A DNA stretch of 64,000 nucleotides from an uncultured Oscillibacter sp. (GTDB lineage Bacteria > Bacillota > Clostridia > Oscillospirales > Oscillospiraceae). The stretch lies in assembly GCA_900548505.1 (NCBI GenBank), contig URKI01000002.1, positions 1 through 64,000 of the forward strand, given 5' to 3'. Shown here in pieces: positions 17,665 to 26,740 of this stretch (positions are counted from its first letter, which is position 1; the number at the start of each line of letters is the position of its first letter). Made by a program: the position numbers and the translations under genes. The notes beneath the pieces were generated by a model. The model saw only the letters and a list, made by a program, of their open reading frames with translations. It did no database searches and was not told the origin of the DNA.

Positions 17665-19278
17665 ATGATCACAGTCAACGACGTCAGCATGAACTTTTCC
17701 GGGCAGACCCTCTTCAAGCACGTGGATCTGAAATTCACCCCCGGCAACTGCTATGGTATCATCGGCGCCAACGGCGCAGGCAAGTCCACCTTCCTGCGCA
17801 TCCTCTCCGGCGACCTGGAGCCTACCACCGGCGAGGTCATCATCCCCAAGGAAGAGCGCATGTCCATTCTGAAGCAGGACCACTTCCAGTACGACGCCTA
17901 CACGGTGCTGGATACGGTCATCATGGGCAACCAGCACCTCTACGACGTGATGAAGGAGAAGGATGCCCTCTATGAGAAGGAGGACTTCACCGACGAGGAC
18001 GGCGTGAAGGCCAGCGAGCTGGAGGCGGAGTTTGCCGAGATGGGCGGCTGGGAGGCCGAGAGTGATGTCTCCCGCCTGATCCAGGGCCTGGGTCTCTCCA
18101 ACGATATTTTGTACAGCGAGATGAGCAGCCTCACCGCCAAGGAAAAGGTGAAGGTGCTGCTGGCCCAGGCGCTGTTCGGTAAGCCCGACATCATCCTGCT
18201 GGACGAGCCCACCAACCACCTGGACATCCAGGCCATCGAGTGGCTGGAGGACTTCCTCATGGACTGCGAGGCACTGACCATCGTGGTCAGCCACGACCGT
18301 CACTTCCTCAACACCGTCTGCACCAGCATCGTGGATGTGGACTACGGCCAGATCAAGATGTACGTGGGCAACTACGAGTTCTGGTATGAGTCCAGCCAGC
18401 TCATGCAGCGGATGATCAAGGACCAGAACCGCAAGAACGAGGAGAAGATCAAGGAACTGCAGGCGTTCATCGCCCGCTTCTCCGCCAACAAGTCCAAGTC
18501 CAAGCAGGCTACCGCCCGCCGCAAGCTCCTGGATAAGCTGACGGTGGAGGAGATGCCTGCCTCTTCCCGGCGCTATCCCTTCGTGGGCTTCACCATGGAC
18601 CGGGAGCCCGGTAAGGAGATCCTGGCGGTGGAGGGCCTTTCCAAGACCGTGGACGGCCGCAAGGTGCTGGACAATGTGTCCTTCCGGGTGAACAAGGGCG
18701 ATAAGATCGCCTTCGTGGGCGAGGACGAGATCGCCAAGACCACCCTCTTCAAGATCCTCATGGAGGAGATGGAGCCCGATGAGGGCACCTTCAAGTGGGG
18801 CACCACCATCACCACCAGCTACTTTCCCCTGGATAACTCCGCTTTCTTCAACGACTGCGACCTGAACCTGGTGGACTGGCTGGGTCAGTACACCGGCAAC
18901 ACGGCAGAGGAGAGCACGGAGTCCTTCAAGCGCTCCTTCCTGGGCCGGATGCTCTTCTCCGGAGACGACGTGTTCAAGCCTGTCAAGGTGCTCTCCGGCG
19001 GTGAGAAGGTCCGCTGCATGCTCTCCCGCATGATGCTCTTCGGTTCCAACGTGCTGGTGCTGGATCAGCCCACCAACCATCTGGATCTGGAGTCTATCAC
19101 CGCCGTCAACAACGGCCTCATTGACTTCAAGGGCGTGGTGCTCTTCGCCTCCCACGACCATGAGTTCGTTCAGACCATCGCCAACCGCATCATGGAGATC
19201 CGGGACGGCAAGCTCATCGACCGGCTGTGCACCTACGATGAGTACATCGAAAAGCAGCGCCAGGAGGCAAACACCTAA
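17665..19278 (+). CDS. ABC-F family ATP-binding protein (YkpA/YbiT-like)
   Basis: This 537-residue soluble protein has two ATP-binding cassettes joined by a basic linker (about residues 240-320), and no membrane domain, as in ABC-F proteins that act on ribosomes. The first cassette has a normal Walker A (GANGAGKST) and Walker B (LLDEPTNHLD) but its signature is SSLTAKEK instead of LSGGE. The second has GEDEIAKTT as Walker A and LDQPTNHLD with Gln for the catalytic Glu, yet a normal VLSGGEK. One composite ATP site thus looks active and the other degenerate. Ribosome role is inferred from the family. Confidence 0.92.
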   Translation: MITVNDVSMNFSGQTLFKHVDLKFTPGNCYGIIGANGAGKSTFLRILSGDLEPTTGEVIIPKEERMSILKQDHFQYDAYTVLDTVIMGNQHLYDVMKEKDALYEKEDFTDEDGVKASELEAEFAEMGGWEAESDVSRLIQGLGLSNDILYSEMSSLTAKEKVKVLLAQALFGKPDIILLDEPTNHLDIQAIEWLEDFLMDCEALTIVVSHDRHFLNTVCTSIVDVDYGQIKMYVGNYEFWYESSQLMQRMIKDQNRKNEEKIKELQAFIARFSANKSKSKQATARRKLLDKLTVEEMPASSRRYPFVGFTMDREPGKEILAVEGLSKTVDGRKVLDNVSFRVNKGDKIAFVGEDEIAKTTLFKILMEEMEPDEGTFKWGTTITTSYFPLDNSAFFNDCDLNLVDWLGQYTGNTAEESTESFKRSFLGRMLFSGDDVFKPVKVLSGGEKVRCMLSRMMLFGSNVLVLDQPTNHLDLESITAVNNGLIDFKGVVLFASHDHEFVQTIANRIMEIRDGKLIDRLCTYDEYIEKQRQEANT

Positions 19279-19300
19279 GCTTTTGCCTGTGCGCGTTTAT

Positions 19301-19336
19301 GCCGCCGCTGCCCAAGCGGGCAGCGGCGGTACTTTT
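19301..19336. terminator. Bidirectional terminator between ABC-F gene and dapA
   Basis: GCCGCCGCTGCCC and GGGCAGCGGCGG form a long stem between convergent genes; a T run on the plus strand follows. The hairpin can also serve the minus strand. Confidence 0.75.
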
Positions 19337-20229
19337 TACGCCTGCGGCAGAAGTCCGTACTGTTCCAATGTTCGGCGGATGCGATCAAGATTGCCCTCAC
19401 TGGGCTCACACAGGGGGAGACGGAGCTGCCCTGCGTGATAACCCATGAGGTTCAGTGCGGTTTTCACGGGGATGGGGTTCACCTCGCAGAACATGGCGTC
19501 GCAAAGTTCTTTCAGCTCCAGCTGGAGACGGCCTGCGGCGGCATAGTCCCCGGAAAGACATAACGTGGTCAGGCGGTGCATGGCGGCGGGGAACACGTTG
19601 GCTACCACGGAGATGACGCCATTGCCGCCCAGCATGCACATGGTTGCAGTCTCGTCGTCGTTGCCGGACCAGATGAAAAAATCCTCCGGGCAGAGGTTCC
19701 GGGTGCGCTGGAGGGCACCGGGATTTCCGGCGGCCTCTTTCACGCCGTTGATGTTGGGGTGCTGGGCCAGACGGGCGTAAGTCTCCGGCGCGATGGCCAC
19801 GCCGGTGCGGGAGGGAACGTCATAGACGATGACAGGAACGGGGGAGGCGTCGGCCACTGCGTTGTAGTGGCGCACCAGACCCTCCTGGCTTGCCTTGTTG
19901 TAGTAGGGGGTCACCACCAGCACGCCGTCCGCGCCGGCCCGGGCGGCGTCCCGGGACTGGGCCCGGGCAGTCTCTGTGGAGTTGGAGCCGGTTCCGGCAA
20001 TGACCGGCACCCGGCCATTCACATGCTCCACGCAGCATTCAATGGTCCGCATGCGCTCGGCGTAGGACATGGTGGCCGCCTCGCCGGTGGTGCCGCAGAC
20101 GATGACAGCGTCCGTTCCGTTTTCAAGCTGGAAGTCCAGCAGCTTCCGCAGCGCTTCCAGGTCTACCGTTTCGCGGTTGAATGGCGTGACGATGGCCACG
20201 CCGCTTCCGGTAAAGAGTGGGGTTTTCAC
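19336..20229 (-). CDS. dapA: 4-hydroxy-tetrahydrodipicolinate synthase
   Basis: This 297-residue TIM-barrel enzyme has GTTGEAATM (about residues 46-54), the Tyr of VVTPYYNK (about 134), and the Schiff-base Lys in GVKEAAGN (about 163). It condenses aspartate semialdehyde with pyruvate in lysine and diaminopimelate synthesis, which also leads to dipicolinate for spores. Start is GTG at 20229 with AGGAGG upstream. asd, which makes its substrate, lies upstream on the same strand. Confidence 0.96.
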   Translation of the reverse strand: MKTPLFTGSGVAIVTPFNRETVDLEALRKLLDFQLENGTDAVIVCGTTGEAATMSYAERMRTIECCVEHVNGRVPVIAGTGSNSTETARAQSRDAARAGADGVLVVTPYYNKASQEGLVRHYNAVADASPVPVIVYDVPSRTGVAIAPETYARLAQHPNINGVKEAAGNPGALQRTRNLCPEDFFIWSGNDDETATMCMLGGNGVISVVANVFPAAMHRLTTLCLSGDYAAAGRLQLELKELCDAMFCEVNPIPVKTALNLMGYHAGQLRLPLCEPSEGNLDRIRRTLEQYGLLPQA

Positions 20230-20254
20230 AATCGCAGCCTCCTTTTATTCATGC

Positions 20255-20293
20255 AAAGAAAGCGGACGCCCGGTTTGGGCATCCGCTTTCTTT
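20255..20293 (-). terminator. Hairpin between asd and dapA
   Basis: AAAGAAAGCGGATGCCC and GGGCGTCCGCTTTCTTT (minus strand, one mismatch) form a stable stem. It lacks a clean T tail beyond the stem, so it may attenuate dapA rather than fully end transcription, or protect the asd message. Confidence 0.55.
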
Positions 20294-20306
20294 GGTATGG
20301 ATTCAA

Positions 20307-21398
20307 TTACTGGGGCTGAATGTATCCCTTGGCGCACAGCAGCTCCGCCAGCAGTACGGCGCCGCCTGCCGCGCCCCGCAGGGTATTGTGGCTGAGACAG
20401 ACGAACTTATAGTCGTACTGGGTATCCGGCCGCAGACGGCCGATGGACACGGCCATGCCGTGCTCCAGATTCCGGTCCAGCCGGGTCTGGGGGCGGTTCT
20501 CCTCCTCGAAGTAGTGCAGGAACTGCTTGGGAGCGGAGGGGAGATCCAGCTCCTGGGCGGGACCCCGGAAGGCGGCCCAGTCGGCCTTGATCTGGTCTAT
20601 GGAGGGAGCTTTGCCGTCGGCAAACTTCATGAACACCGCCGCCATGTGTCCGTCCTGGCAGGCCACCCGGAAGCACTGGGCGGTAATGGAGGGACCCTCT
20701 GCCTTGACGATCTTTCCATCCTCGATGTGGCCCCAGAGCTTCAAAGGCTCCTGCTCGCTCTTTTCCTCCTCGCCGCCGATGAAAGGAATGCAGTTATCCA
20801 CCATTTCCGGCCAGCGTTCAAAGGTCTTTCCGGCACCGGAGATGGCCTGATAGGTGCACACCAGCGCCCGCTCCAGCCCATACTTCTTCAAGGGGTGCAG
20901 GGCAGGCACGTAACTTTGCAGGGAGCAGTTGCTCTTAACGGCGATGAAGCCCCGCTTGGTGCCCAGGCGCTTGCGCTGGGCGTCGATGATGGCGATGTGC
21001 TCGGCGTTGATCTCCGGCACCACCATGGGCACGTCGTCCGTCCAGCGATGGGCGGAGTTGTTGGAGACGATAGGGCACTCCAGCCTGGCGTACTTCTCCT
21101 CCAACGCCCGGATCTCCTCCTTTTTCATGTCCACGGCACAGAAGCAGAAATCCACCATGCCGGCCAGCTTCTCCGCGTCGGCCTCCGCGTCCAGTACTAC
21201 CAGGGACTCTGCCTCCTTGGGCATGGGTGTGTCCAGCGCCCAGCGGCCCTCCACGGCCTGGGCGTAGGTCTTTCCGGCGCTGCGGGAACTGGCCGCCAGC
21301 GCGGTAAGGCGGAACCAGGGGTGATGCTCCATCAATGTAACAAATCGCTGTCCCACCATGCCGGTACAGCCGATCACGCCCACTTTATACTGTTCCAT
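20307..21398 (-). CDS. asd: Aspartate-semialdehyde dehydrogenase
   Basis: This 363-residue enzyme has the N-terminal nucleotide-binding GVIGCTGMVGQRF and the catalytic Cys in VKSNCSLQSY (about residue 157), typical of the longer form of this family. It reduces aspartyl phosphate to aspartate semialdehyde for lysine, threonine and methionine. The ATG at 21398 follows GGAGGAACGC; the longer in-frame extension runs into the intergenic region. It forms a unit with dapA. Confidence 0.94.
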   Translation of the reverse strand: MEQYKVGVIGCTGMVGQRFVTLMEHHPWFRLTALAASSRSAGKTYAQAVEGRWALDTPMPKEAESLVVLDAEADAEKLAGMVDFCFCAVDMKKEEIRALEEKYARLECPIVSNNSAHRWTDDVPMVVPEINAEHIAIIDAQRKRLGTKRGFIAVKSNCSLQSYVPALHPLKKYGLERALVCTYQAISGAGKTFERWPEMVDNCIPFIGGEEEKSEQEPLKLWGHIEDGKIVKAEGPSITAQCFRVACQDGHMAAVFMKFADGKAPSIDQIKADWAAFRGPAQELDLPSAPKQFLHYFEEENRPQTRLDRNLEHGMAVSIGRLRPDTQYDYKFVCLSHNTLRGAAGGAVLLAELLCAKGYIQPQ

Positions 21399-21584
21399 AG
21401 TGCGTTCCTCCTGCCGGGCGCCCGCGGGGGCGGCCCTGTCGATTTTTGGTTGAATGTGCCGCGGAATTGTACTATAATGTTTCTCGTTGGAAACTCGATT
21501 GACTTGTACATATGGGGCGGACATTTGTATGTATGGTAGCATACTTTCCCGCTTCCGTCAAGTTGGATGCCATGGGGAGGATGC

Positions 21585-23231
21585 ATGAAAAAAGCAATTG
21601 TGACACTTGCCTGTGTTGTGACATTTTTTGCTCTGAACACCGCCAGCGCGGACGCGGCGGTGAAAGATACCCTGCGGGTTGGGCTGCGGTATGGCTCCAG
21701 CGCCATGTTCTCGGCCAATCTGGAAAACGCCGTGGGTTCCGGGTATGAGCTGGGCTACTTTGAAGACGGGCGCGACTTTGTGTCCCTTGGCTGGACGGAT
21801 GAGACCAGTATCTCCATGACTGCCGCGGGTACAATATATGTCAGCTCCTCCGGAGAATATTCCGCAACGGGCAACGGGACCCACTTGGGACCGTGGCATG
21901 TGGAGCTGGATGAATATGACGACTTTGACCAGGCGGAGGATGCTGCCCGCGAGGCCGATGGATGGACGGTGTTTCTGGACGGGACCTATGCGGTGCGCAC
22001 GGGATGCTACGACTCGAAAAATGAGGCCAATCGGGCGGCGGACGACCTAGGCGGCAAGGCGGTGCGCTCCTCCGATGACGCCGTTCTCATTACCCGGACT
22101 CGGTCCACGGAGATTTTGTACGAGTTTGACTACGGCGGGAGTCAGTCTCTGGGCGTGATGCCCCAGGCGGGCCGGAGAGAGAAGGCGGAGACCTGGTTTA
22201 AGGGCTATAAGTACAACGGCGGCTTTGAGTACGTCCGGCCGGACGGCGGGAATCTGCGGGTCATCAATGTGGTGGACCTGGAAGATTACGTCAAGGGCGT
22301 GGTGCCCTACGAGATGAACGGGGACTGGCCCCTTGCCGCGCTGGAGGCGCAGGCTGTGTGTGCCCGCACGTTCGCCTGCCGGAACACCAAGCACGCAAGC
22401 TATGACTTTGATGTGTGCAGCGCCATTTGCTGCCAGGTGTACAACGGCGTCAATACGGCAACAGACCGCAGCAACGAGGCGGTGGACAACACCGAGGGCG
22501 TTTGCATCTGGTACGACGGGGAACTGATCGAAGCCGTGTACCACTCCTCGGATGGCGGCGCCACGGAGGATGCCAAAAACGTCTGGGGCGGCGATGTGCC
22601 GTATCTCCAGGGGAAGAAGGACCCCTATGAGTCCCTCATCTCCATCCCCAACTACAGCTACACCGTGACCTATACCCCGGCGGAGCTGACATGGGTGCTG
22701 CAAAACAGCGGCTATACCATCGGCACCGTGGCGGATGTGTATGTGGCGGAGCGGACGGCACTTGGCAATGTGAGCAAAGTGGTGTTCACCGATACCAGCG
22801 GCAAGACCCTGACCGTGACGGGGCAGGCCTGCAGCAATGCGTTTTACTCCACCACTTATGGAAAGAATGTCCGCAGCCTGAACTTTACCATCAGCGGCGG
22901 CAGCGGGGAGACCAGCGGCAGCGGCTTTTGTGTCAACAACGCCTCCAACTGGATCGACAGCCTGTCCGGTGCGACGGCGATTACTGCCGGCGGCCAGCAG
23001 GCCAAGCTTCCGGGCAGCGGTTGGTGCGCGGTGACCGACTTGGGCACCGTGACGCTGGAGGCTGCCTCCAGCGGCGCCTCCTCCGGCAGCGGGGACCTGT
23101 TCGTCATCACCGGCACGGGCAACGGCCACCATGTGGGCATGAGCCAGTACGGAGCCAAGGCTATGGCGGAAAACGGGTACAGCTACGAGGATATCCTTTC
23201 GTTTTACTATACTGATGTGACCATTGAGTGA
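21585..23231 (+). CDS. SpoIID/LytB domain protein, secreted
   Basis: This 548-residue protein has a signal peptide ([22 protein letters not shown]), an N-terminal region with a SPOR-like stretch (about residues 100-160), and a SpoIID/LytB domain from about 215 with [16 protein letters not shown] and [14 protein letters not shown] late [28 protein letters not shown] ends it, split here by function. SpoIID is the lytic transglycosylase of engulfment; this longer form may act in spore or vegetative wall. GGGGAGG precedes ATG 21585. queA follows almost directly. Confidence 0.88.
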   Translation: MKKAIVTLACVVTFFALNTASADAAVKDTLRVGLRYGSSAMFSANLENAVGSGYELGYFEDGRDFVSLGWTDETSISMTAAGTIYVSSSGEYSATGNGTHLGPWHVELDEYDDFDQAEDAAREADGWTVFLDGTYAVRTGCYDSKNEANRAADDLGGKAVRSSDDAVLITRTRSTEILYEFDYGGSQSLGVMPQAGRREKAETWFKGYKYNGGFEYVRPDGGNLRVINVVDLEDYVKGVVPYEMNGDWPLAALEAQAVCARTFACRNTKHASYDFDVCSAICCQVYNGVNTATDRSNEAVDNTEGVCIWYDGELIEAVYHSSDGGATEDAKNVWGGDVPYLQGKKDPYESLISIPNYSYTVTYTPAELTWVLQNSGYTIGTVADVYVAERTALGNVSKVVFTDTSGKTLTVTGQACSNAFYSTTYGKNVRSLNFTISGGSGETSGSGFCVNNASNWIDSLSGATAITAGGQQAKLPGSGWCAVTDLGTVTLEAASSGASSGSGDLFVITGTGNGHHVGMSQYGAKAMAENGYSYEDILSFYYTDVTIE

Positions 23232-23239
23232 GGAAACAG

Positions 23240-24265
23240 ATGAAAACCAGTGATTTTAATTATGACCTTCCTGAAGAACTGATCGCCCAGACACCGCTGG
23301 AGCGGCGGGACGCGTCCCGGCTGATGACCCTGTGCCGGTCGGACGGCGCGCTGGAGCATCACCACTTTTATGAGCTGCCGGACTTTTTGAAGCCGGGCGA
23401 CTGCCTGATTTTGAATGACTCCCGGGTGCTGCCGGCCCGTCTGCTGGGCCAGCGTCTGCCCGGCGGCGGCGCCTGCGAGGTGCTGCTGCTGATCGACCGG
23501 GGCAACAAGACCTGGGAGTGCCTGGTGCGTCCGGGCCGGAAGATGAAGCCGGGAACGCGGCTTTCTTTCGGCGGCGGAGAGCTGACGGCGGAAGTCACGG
23601 AGGAGCTGCCCGGCGGCAACCGCCTGGTGCGCTTTGACTATGAGGGTATCTTCCTGGAGGTGCTGGAGCGGCTGGGGAAAATGCCGCTGCCGCCTTACAT
23701 CAAAGAAGAGCTGCAGGACCGGGAGCGGTATCAGACCGTGTATTCCAAGGTGGTCGGCAGCGCGGCGGCGCCCACAGCGGGACTGCACTTTACGCCGGAG
23801 CTGCTGGAGAAGATCGCCGCCATGGGCGTCGGCATCGGCTATGTGACACTGCATGTGGGCCTTGGCACGTTCCGGCCTGTAAAAGAGGATGACATTGAGT
23901 CCCACCCCATGCACAGCGAGTACTGCGTGATCTCCCAAGAGACGGCGGACCTCATCAACCGGACCCGGGCCGCGGGAGGCCGCTGCATCTGCGTGGGAAC
24001 TACCTCCTGCCGTACGCTGGAGAGCTTTGCCCGGGAGGACGGACACATGGAGCCTGCGGCGGGGTGGACGGATATCTTCATCTATCCCGGCTACAAGTTC
24101 AAGGTGATGGACGGCTTGGTGACCAACTTCCACCTGCCGGAGTCCACCCTCATTATGCTGGTGTCCGCGTTTGCGGGACGGGAGCATATCCTGAACGCCT
24201 ACAACGAGGCGGTGCGGGAGCGCTATCGGTTCTTCTCCTTTGGCGACGCCATGTTTTTGTACTGA
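23240..24265 (+). CDS. queA: S-adenosylmethionine:tRNA ribosyltransferase-isomerase
   Basis: This 341-residue protein has the family start [20 protein letters not shown] and the [12 protein letters not shown] and [10 protein letters not shown] motifs. QueA transfers the ribosyl part of SAM to preQ1 in tRNA to give epoxyqueuosine. The ATG at 23240 gives the family length and follows GAGG; GTG at 23228 overlaps the previous gene. tgt, the preceding step of the pathway, is 43 bases downstream. Confidence 0.97.
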   Translation: MKTSDFNYDLPEELIAQTPLERRDASRLMTLCRSDGALEHHHFYELPDFLKPGDCLILNDSRVLPARLLGQRLPGGGACEVLLLIDRGNKTWECLVRPGRKMKPGTRLSFGGGELTAEVTEELPGGNRLVRFDYEGIFLEVLERLGKMPLPPYIKEELQDRERYQTVYSKVVGSAAAPTAGLHFTPELLEKIAAMGVGIGYVTLHVGLGTFRPVKEDDIESHPMHSEYCVISQETADLINRTRAAGGRCICVGTTSCRTLESFAREDGHMEPAAGWTDIFIYPGYKFKVMDGLVTNFHLPESTLIMLVSAFAGREHILNAYNEAVRERYRFFSFGDAMFLY

Positions 24266-24308
24266 ATCCCGCCGGAACGGCGATAATCTGATAAAGCGAG
24301 AGTGACGT

Positions 24309-25442
24309 ATGTTCAAAGTCATCAAGACCCAGGGCCGCGCCCGGCGCGGCCAGTTCACCTGTGCCCACGGCGGTGTGGTGCAGACGCCTGTGTTCATGAA
24401 CGTGGGTACCCAGGCGGCCATCAAGGGCGGCGTCAGTGCCCAGGACCTGAAGGAAGTGGGCTGCCAGATCGAGCTGAGCAATACCTACCACCTGCATCTG
24501 CGTCCCGGTGATGGACTGGTGCGGCGGATGGGCGGCCTGCACAAGTTCATGAACTGGGATGGCCCCATCCTGACGGACTCCGGCGGATTCCAGGTGTTCT
24601 CCCTGGCTTCTCTGCGGAAGATCAAGGAGGAGGGCGTGTATTTCTCCTCCCATATCGACGGACGCAAGATCTTCATGGGGCCGGAGGAGTCCATGCAGAT
24701 CCAGTCCAATCTGGGCAGCGACATTGCCATGGCCTTTGACGAGTGCGTGGAGAATCCCGCCACTTATGAGTATGCCAAGGCCAGCTGCGAGAGGACGGCC
24801 CGCTGGCTTGCCCGATGCAAGGCGGAGCATGACCGCCTCAACGCCTTGCCGGAGACGGTGAACCCCCATCAGATGCTCTTTGGCATCAACCAGGGCGCCA
24901 CGTTTGCGGATCTGCGCGTGTGGCACATGCAGGAGATCGCCAAGCTGGACTGCGACGGCTATGCCATCGGCGGCCTGGCGGTGGGAGAGCCTGCGGAGGT
25001 CATGTATGAGATCATTGACGCAGTGGAGCCCCATATGCCCAAGGAGAAGCCCCGGTACCTGATGGGCGTGGGAACGCCCAGCAACATCATCGAGGCGGTC
25101 AGCCGGGGTGTGGACTTCTTTGACTGCGTCATGCCCTCCCGGAACGGCCGTCACGGCAAGCTCTTCACCTGGGAGGGGACGGTCAACATCCTCAACGAAA
25201 AGTACGCCGAGGACCCCCGCCCGGTCAGCGAGAGCTGCGGCTGTCCGCTGTGCCGGAATTATTCCCGCGCTTATATCCGGCATTTGTTCAAGGCGGACGA
25301 GGTGCTGGCACTGCGGCTGGCAGTGCTGCATAACCTGTATTTTTACAACGATCTGCTGGCTAAGATCCGTCAGGCGCTGGATGAAGATCGCTTTGATGAA
25401 TTCCGCGCCCGGTACAGCGGTGTTCTGGAGCAGAGAGTGTGA
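24309..25442 (+). CDS. tgt: Queuine tRNA-ribosyltransferase
   Basis: This 377-residue enzyme has the catalytic DSGGFQVFSL (about residues 92-101), a nucleophilic Asp in FDCVMPSRNGRHG (about 265), and the zinc site CGCPLCRNY plus a later His. It swaps guanine for preQ1 at position 34 of tRNAs with GUN anticodons. It forms the queA-tgt-yajC block common in bacteria. Confidence 0.98.
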   Translation: MFKVIKTQGRARRGQFTCAHGGVVQTPVFMNVGTQAAIKGGVSAQDLKEVGCQIELSNTYHLHLRPGDGLVRRMGGLHKFMNWDGPILTDSGGFQVFSLASLRKIKEEGVYFSSHIDGRKIFMGPEESMQIQSNLGSDIAMAFDECVENPATYEYAKASCERTARWLARCKAEHDRLNALPETVNPHQMLFGINQGATFADLRVWHMQEIAKLDCDGYAIGGLAVGEPAEVMYEIIDAVEPHMPKEKPRYLMGVGTPSNIIEAVSRGVDFFDCVMPSRNGRHGKLFTWEGTVNILNEKYAEDPRPVSESCGCPLCRNYSRAYIRHLFKADEVLALRLAVLHNLYFYNDLLAKIRQALDEDRFDEFRARYSGVLEQRV

Positions 25443-25451
25443 GAAAAGGAC

Positions 25452-25479
25452 TTGCAAAACCGACAGGTTTTGGTATAAT
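25452..25479 (+). promoter_or_regulatory. Promoter upstream of yajC
   Basis: TTGCAA at 25452-25457, 16 bases, TATAAT at 25474-25479. It gives yajC expression separate from tgt. Confidence 0.7.
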
Positions 25480-25522
25480 GGTGTCATTCTGAATTCACGA
25501 AGGAAAAAGGAGTTTTTTGAAC

Positions 25523-25909
25523 ATGAACGAGAGCAGCGCTTCCCTTATGATGCTGGTCGTCCTGATGGTGGTGTTCTACTTCCTGCTGATCCGTCCCGAG
25601 AACAAGCGGAAGAAGAAGGCCCAGGAGATGCGGGAGAACATCAAGAAGGGCGATACCATTACCACCATCGGCGGCATCGTCGGCCGTGTGGTCATGGTGG
25701 ATAAGGACACCCTGGTGATCGAGACCAGCGAGGACCGTGTCCGTATGGAGATCACCAAGTGGGCCATCTCCACCACCGGTGTCCAGGCCAACGATCAGCC
25801 TGTGAACGACAAGAAGAAAAAGAAGGAAAAGGAAGAAGAGGAGTCTCCTGCAGCGGAGAAGGCTGTTTCTGTTGAGGAAAAGCCTGCCGAAGAGGAGAAG
25901 AAGGACTAA
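25523..25909 (+). CDS. yajC: Preprotein translocase subunit YajC
   Basis: This 128-residue protein has one N-terminal membrane helix (about residues 6-24), the YFLLIRPENKRKKKAQEM junction and the KKGDTITTIGGIVGRVV core of YajC, then a Lys/Glu-rich tail. It associates with SecDF-YidC at the membrane. ATG 25523 follows AGGAAAAAGGAG. A very strong terminator follows. Confidence 0.96.
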   Translation: MNESSASLMMLVVLMVVFYFLLIRPENKRKKKAQEMRENIKKGDTITTIGGIVGRVVMVDKDTLVIETSEDRVRMEITKWAISTTGVQANDQPVNDKKKKKEKEEEESPAAEKAVSVEEKPAEEEKKD

Positions 25910-25926
25910 CTCAGGTCTAAAGGATC

Positions 25927-25977
25927 CCTCCCCGGGCATAAGCTCGTATCAGAGCTTATGCCCGGGGAGGTTTTTTT
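25927..25977 (+). terminator. yajC terminator that carries the next gene's ribosome site
   Basis: CCTCCCCGGGCATAAGCT pairs with AGCTTATGCCCGGGGAGG over an 8-base loop, followed by seven T. The next ATG starts right after the T run, and its only ribosome-binding site, GGGGAGG at 25964-25970, lies in the 3' arm of the stem. Confidence 0.93.
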
Positions 25978-26391
25978 ATGGGGAAGGAACGGAAGAAAAC
26001 GGCGGAGTGGGTATGGCCGCTGCGGGGGCTGCTGCTGGCGCTGACGCTTTATCTGGGGTGCGTGGCATTGATCGCGCTTTTGACAGTGCGGGGAACGGTA
26101 GGGCAGGAGGCTGCCTTGCCTGCGGTGGGAGGAGTCTGCGCGGCCGCGTCCTTTGCCGGGGGCGTGCTCAGTGCACGCAAAGGAAACTGGCCGCCGATGA
26201 GCGGAGCACTGGCAGTGACTGCGGGCCTAGCACTGTGCATGGCGGCGGTGGGGCTGACCTGGGAAGAGGGGATCGGGCCCGGCGCTGTGGCTCTGTTGGC
26301 CTGCTGCGCAGTGGGAGGCGTGCTTGCCGGACTTGTCGGCAGACGGCCGGGCCGCAGAGTGCGGGGGAGGGGACAGCGGAGAAAACTGTGA
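25978..26391 (+). CDS. TIGR04086-type small membrane protein
   Basis: This 137-residue protein has four hydrophobic segments and a basic C-terminus (RRPGRRVRGRGQRRK). It resembles the TIGR04086 family, whose genes often lie next to yajC in Clostridia; no function is known. The start lies at the end of the yajC terminator and its ribosome site is inside the stem, so translation should depend on unfolding or on read-through transcripts. Assignment to the family rests on length, topology and neighbour. Confidence 0.7.
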   Translation: MGKERKKTAEWVWPLRGLLLALTLYLGCVALIALLTVRGTVGQEAALPAVGGVCAAASFAGGVLSARKGNWPPMSGALAVTAGLALCMAAVGLTWEEGIGPGAVALLACCAVGGVLAGLVGRRPGRRVRGRGQRRKL

Positions 26392-26405
26392 ATTTCCACA
26401 AAAAT

Positions 26406-26442
26406 AGCGGCGGTAGATGGGGAACGCCCATCTGCCGCCGCT
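26406..26442. repeat. Inverted repeat, possible weak terminator
   Basis: AGCGGCGGTAGATGGG and CCCATCTGCCGCCGCT form a 16-base stem with one wobble, but no T run follows on the plus strand. The 349-base gap 26392-26740 also holds an AT-rich island (26515-26695), two direct repeats and a promoter; no gene is seen in it. Confidence 0.5.
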
Positions 26443-26564
26443 GCGCGCTTGCGGACCCTGCGGGGGCGGGAGGACCCCACAGATATGAGGCTGATACCTG
26501 GATTGGATACTGAATATTGTGCTTTTTGAAGCTAAAACAGATTATTTTCCACATCAGTTTATTT

Positions 26565-26589
26565 AGTTTACATAACTATGTTTACATAA
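26565..26589. repeat. Direct repeat GTTTACATAA, XerD-arm-like
   Basis: AGTTTACATAA at 26565-26575 and TGTTTACATAA at 26579-26589 are two copies 14 bases apart. The first equals the XerD half-site of the Bacillus subtilis dif read on the opposite strand. They lie in the AT-rich gap upstream of spoIIM-xerD. A matching XerC half-site is not evident. Confidence 0.35.
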
Positions 26590-26634
26590 TATTTTGTCAT
26601 AAATTACAAAAAGAGAGAAGTTTCTGCAAATTCC

Positions 26635-26663
26635 TTGATAAATCGAGCAAATTGCACTATATT
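26635..26663 (+). promoter_or_regulatory. Putative promoter for spoIIM-xerD
   Basis: TTGATA at 26635-26640, 17 bases, TATATT at 26658-26663. Confidence 0.55.
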
Positions 26664-26740
26664 AAAATAATCAAGGATTTACGTCAACCGCCGGCATAAC
26701 AGACCGGGCCGCCGCATAAGGTGGCATGGAGGTGAGGCGG

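Noticed and set aside
16261..19161. A 966-codon minus-strand open frame opposite tyrS and the ABC-F gene
   Set aside because: It is antisense to two clear genes, has low-complexity His/Leu/Val composition and no domain. It results from high GC at third codon positions.
21399..21584. Lysine riboswitch upstream of asd
   Set aside because: The gap is under 190 bases and lacks the conserved lysine aptamer sequences.
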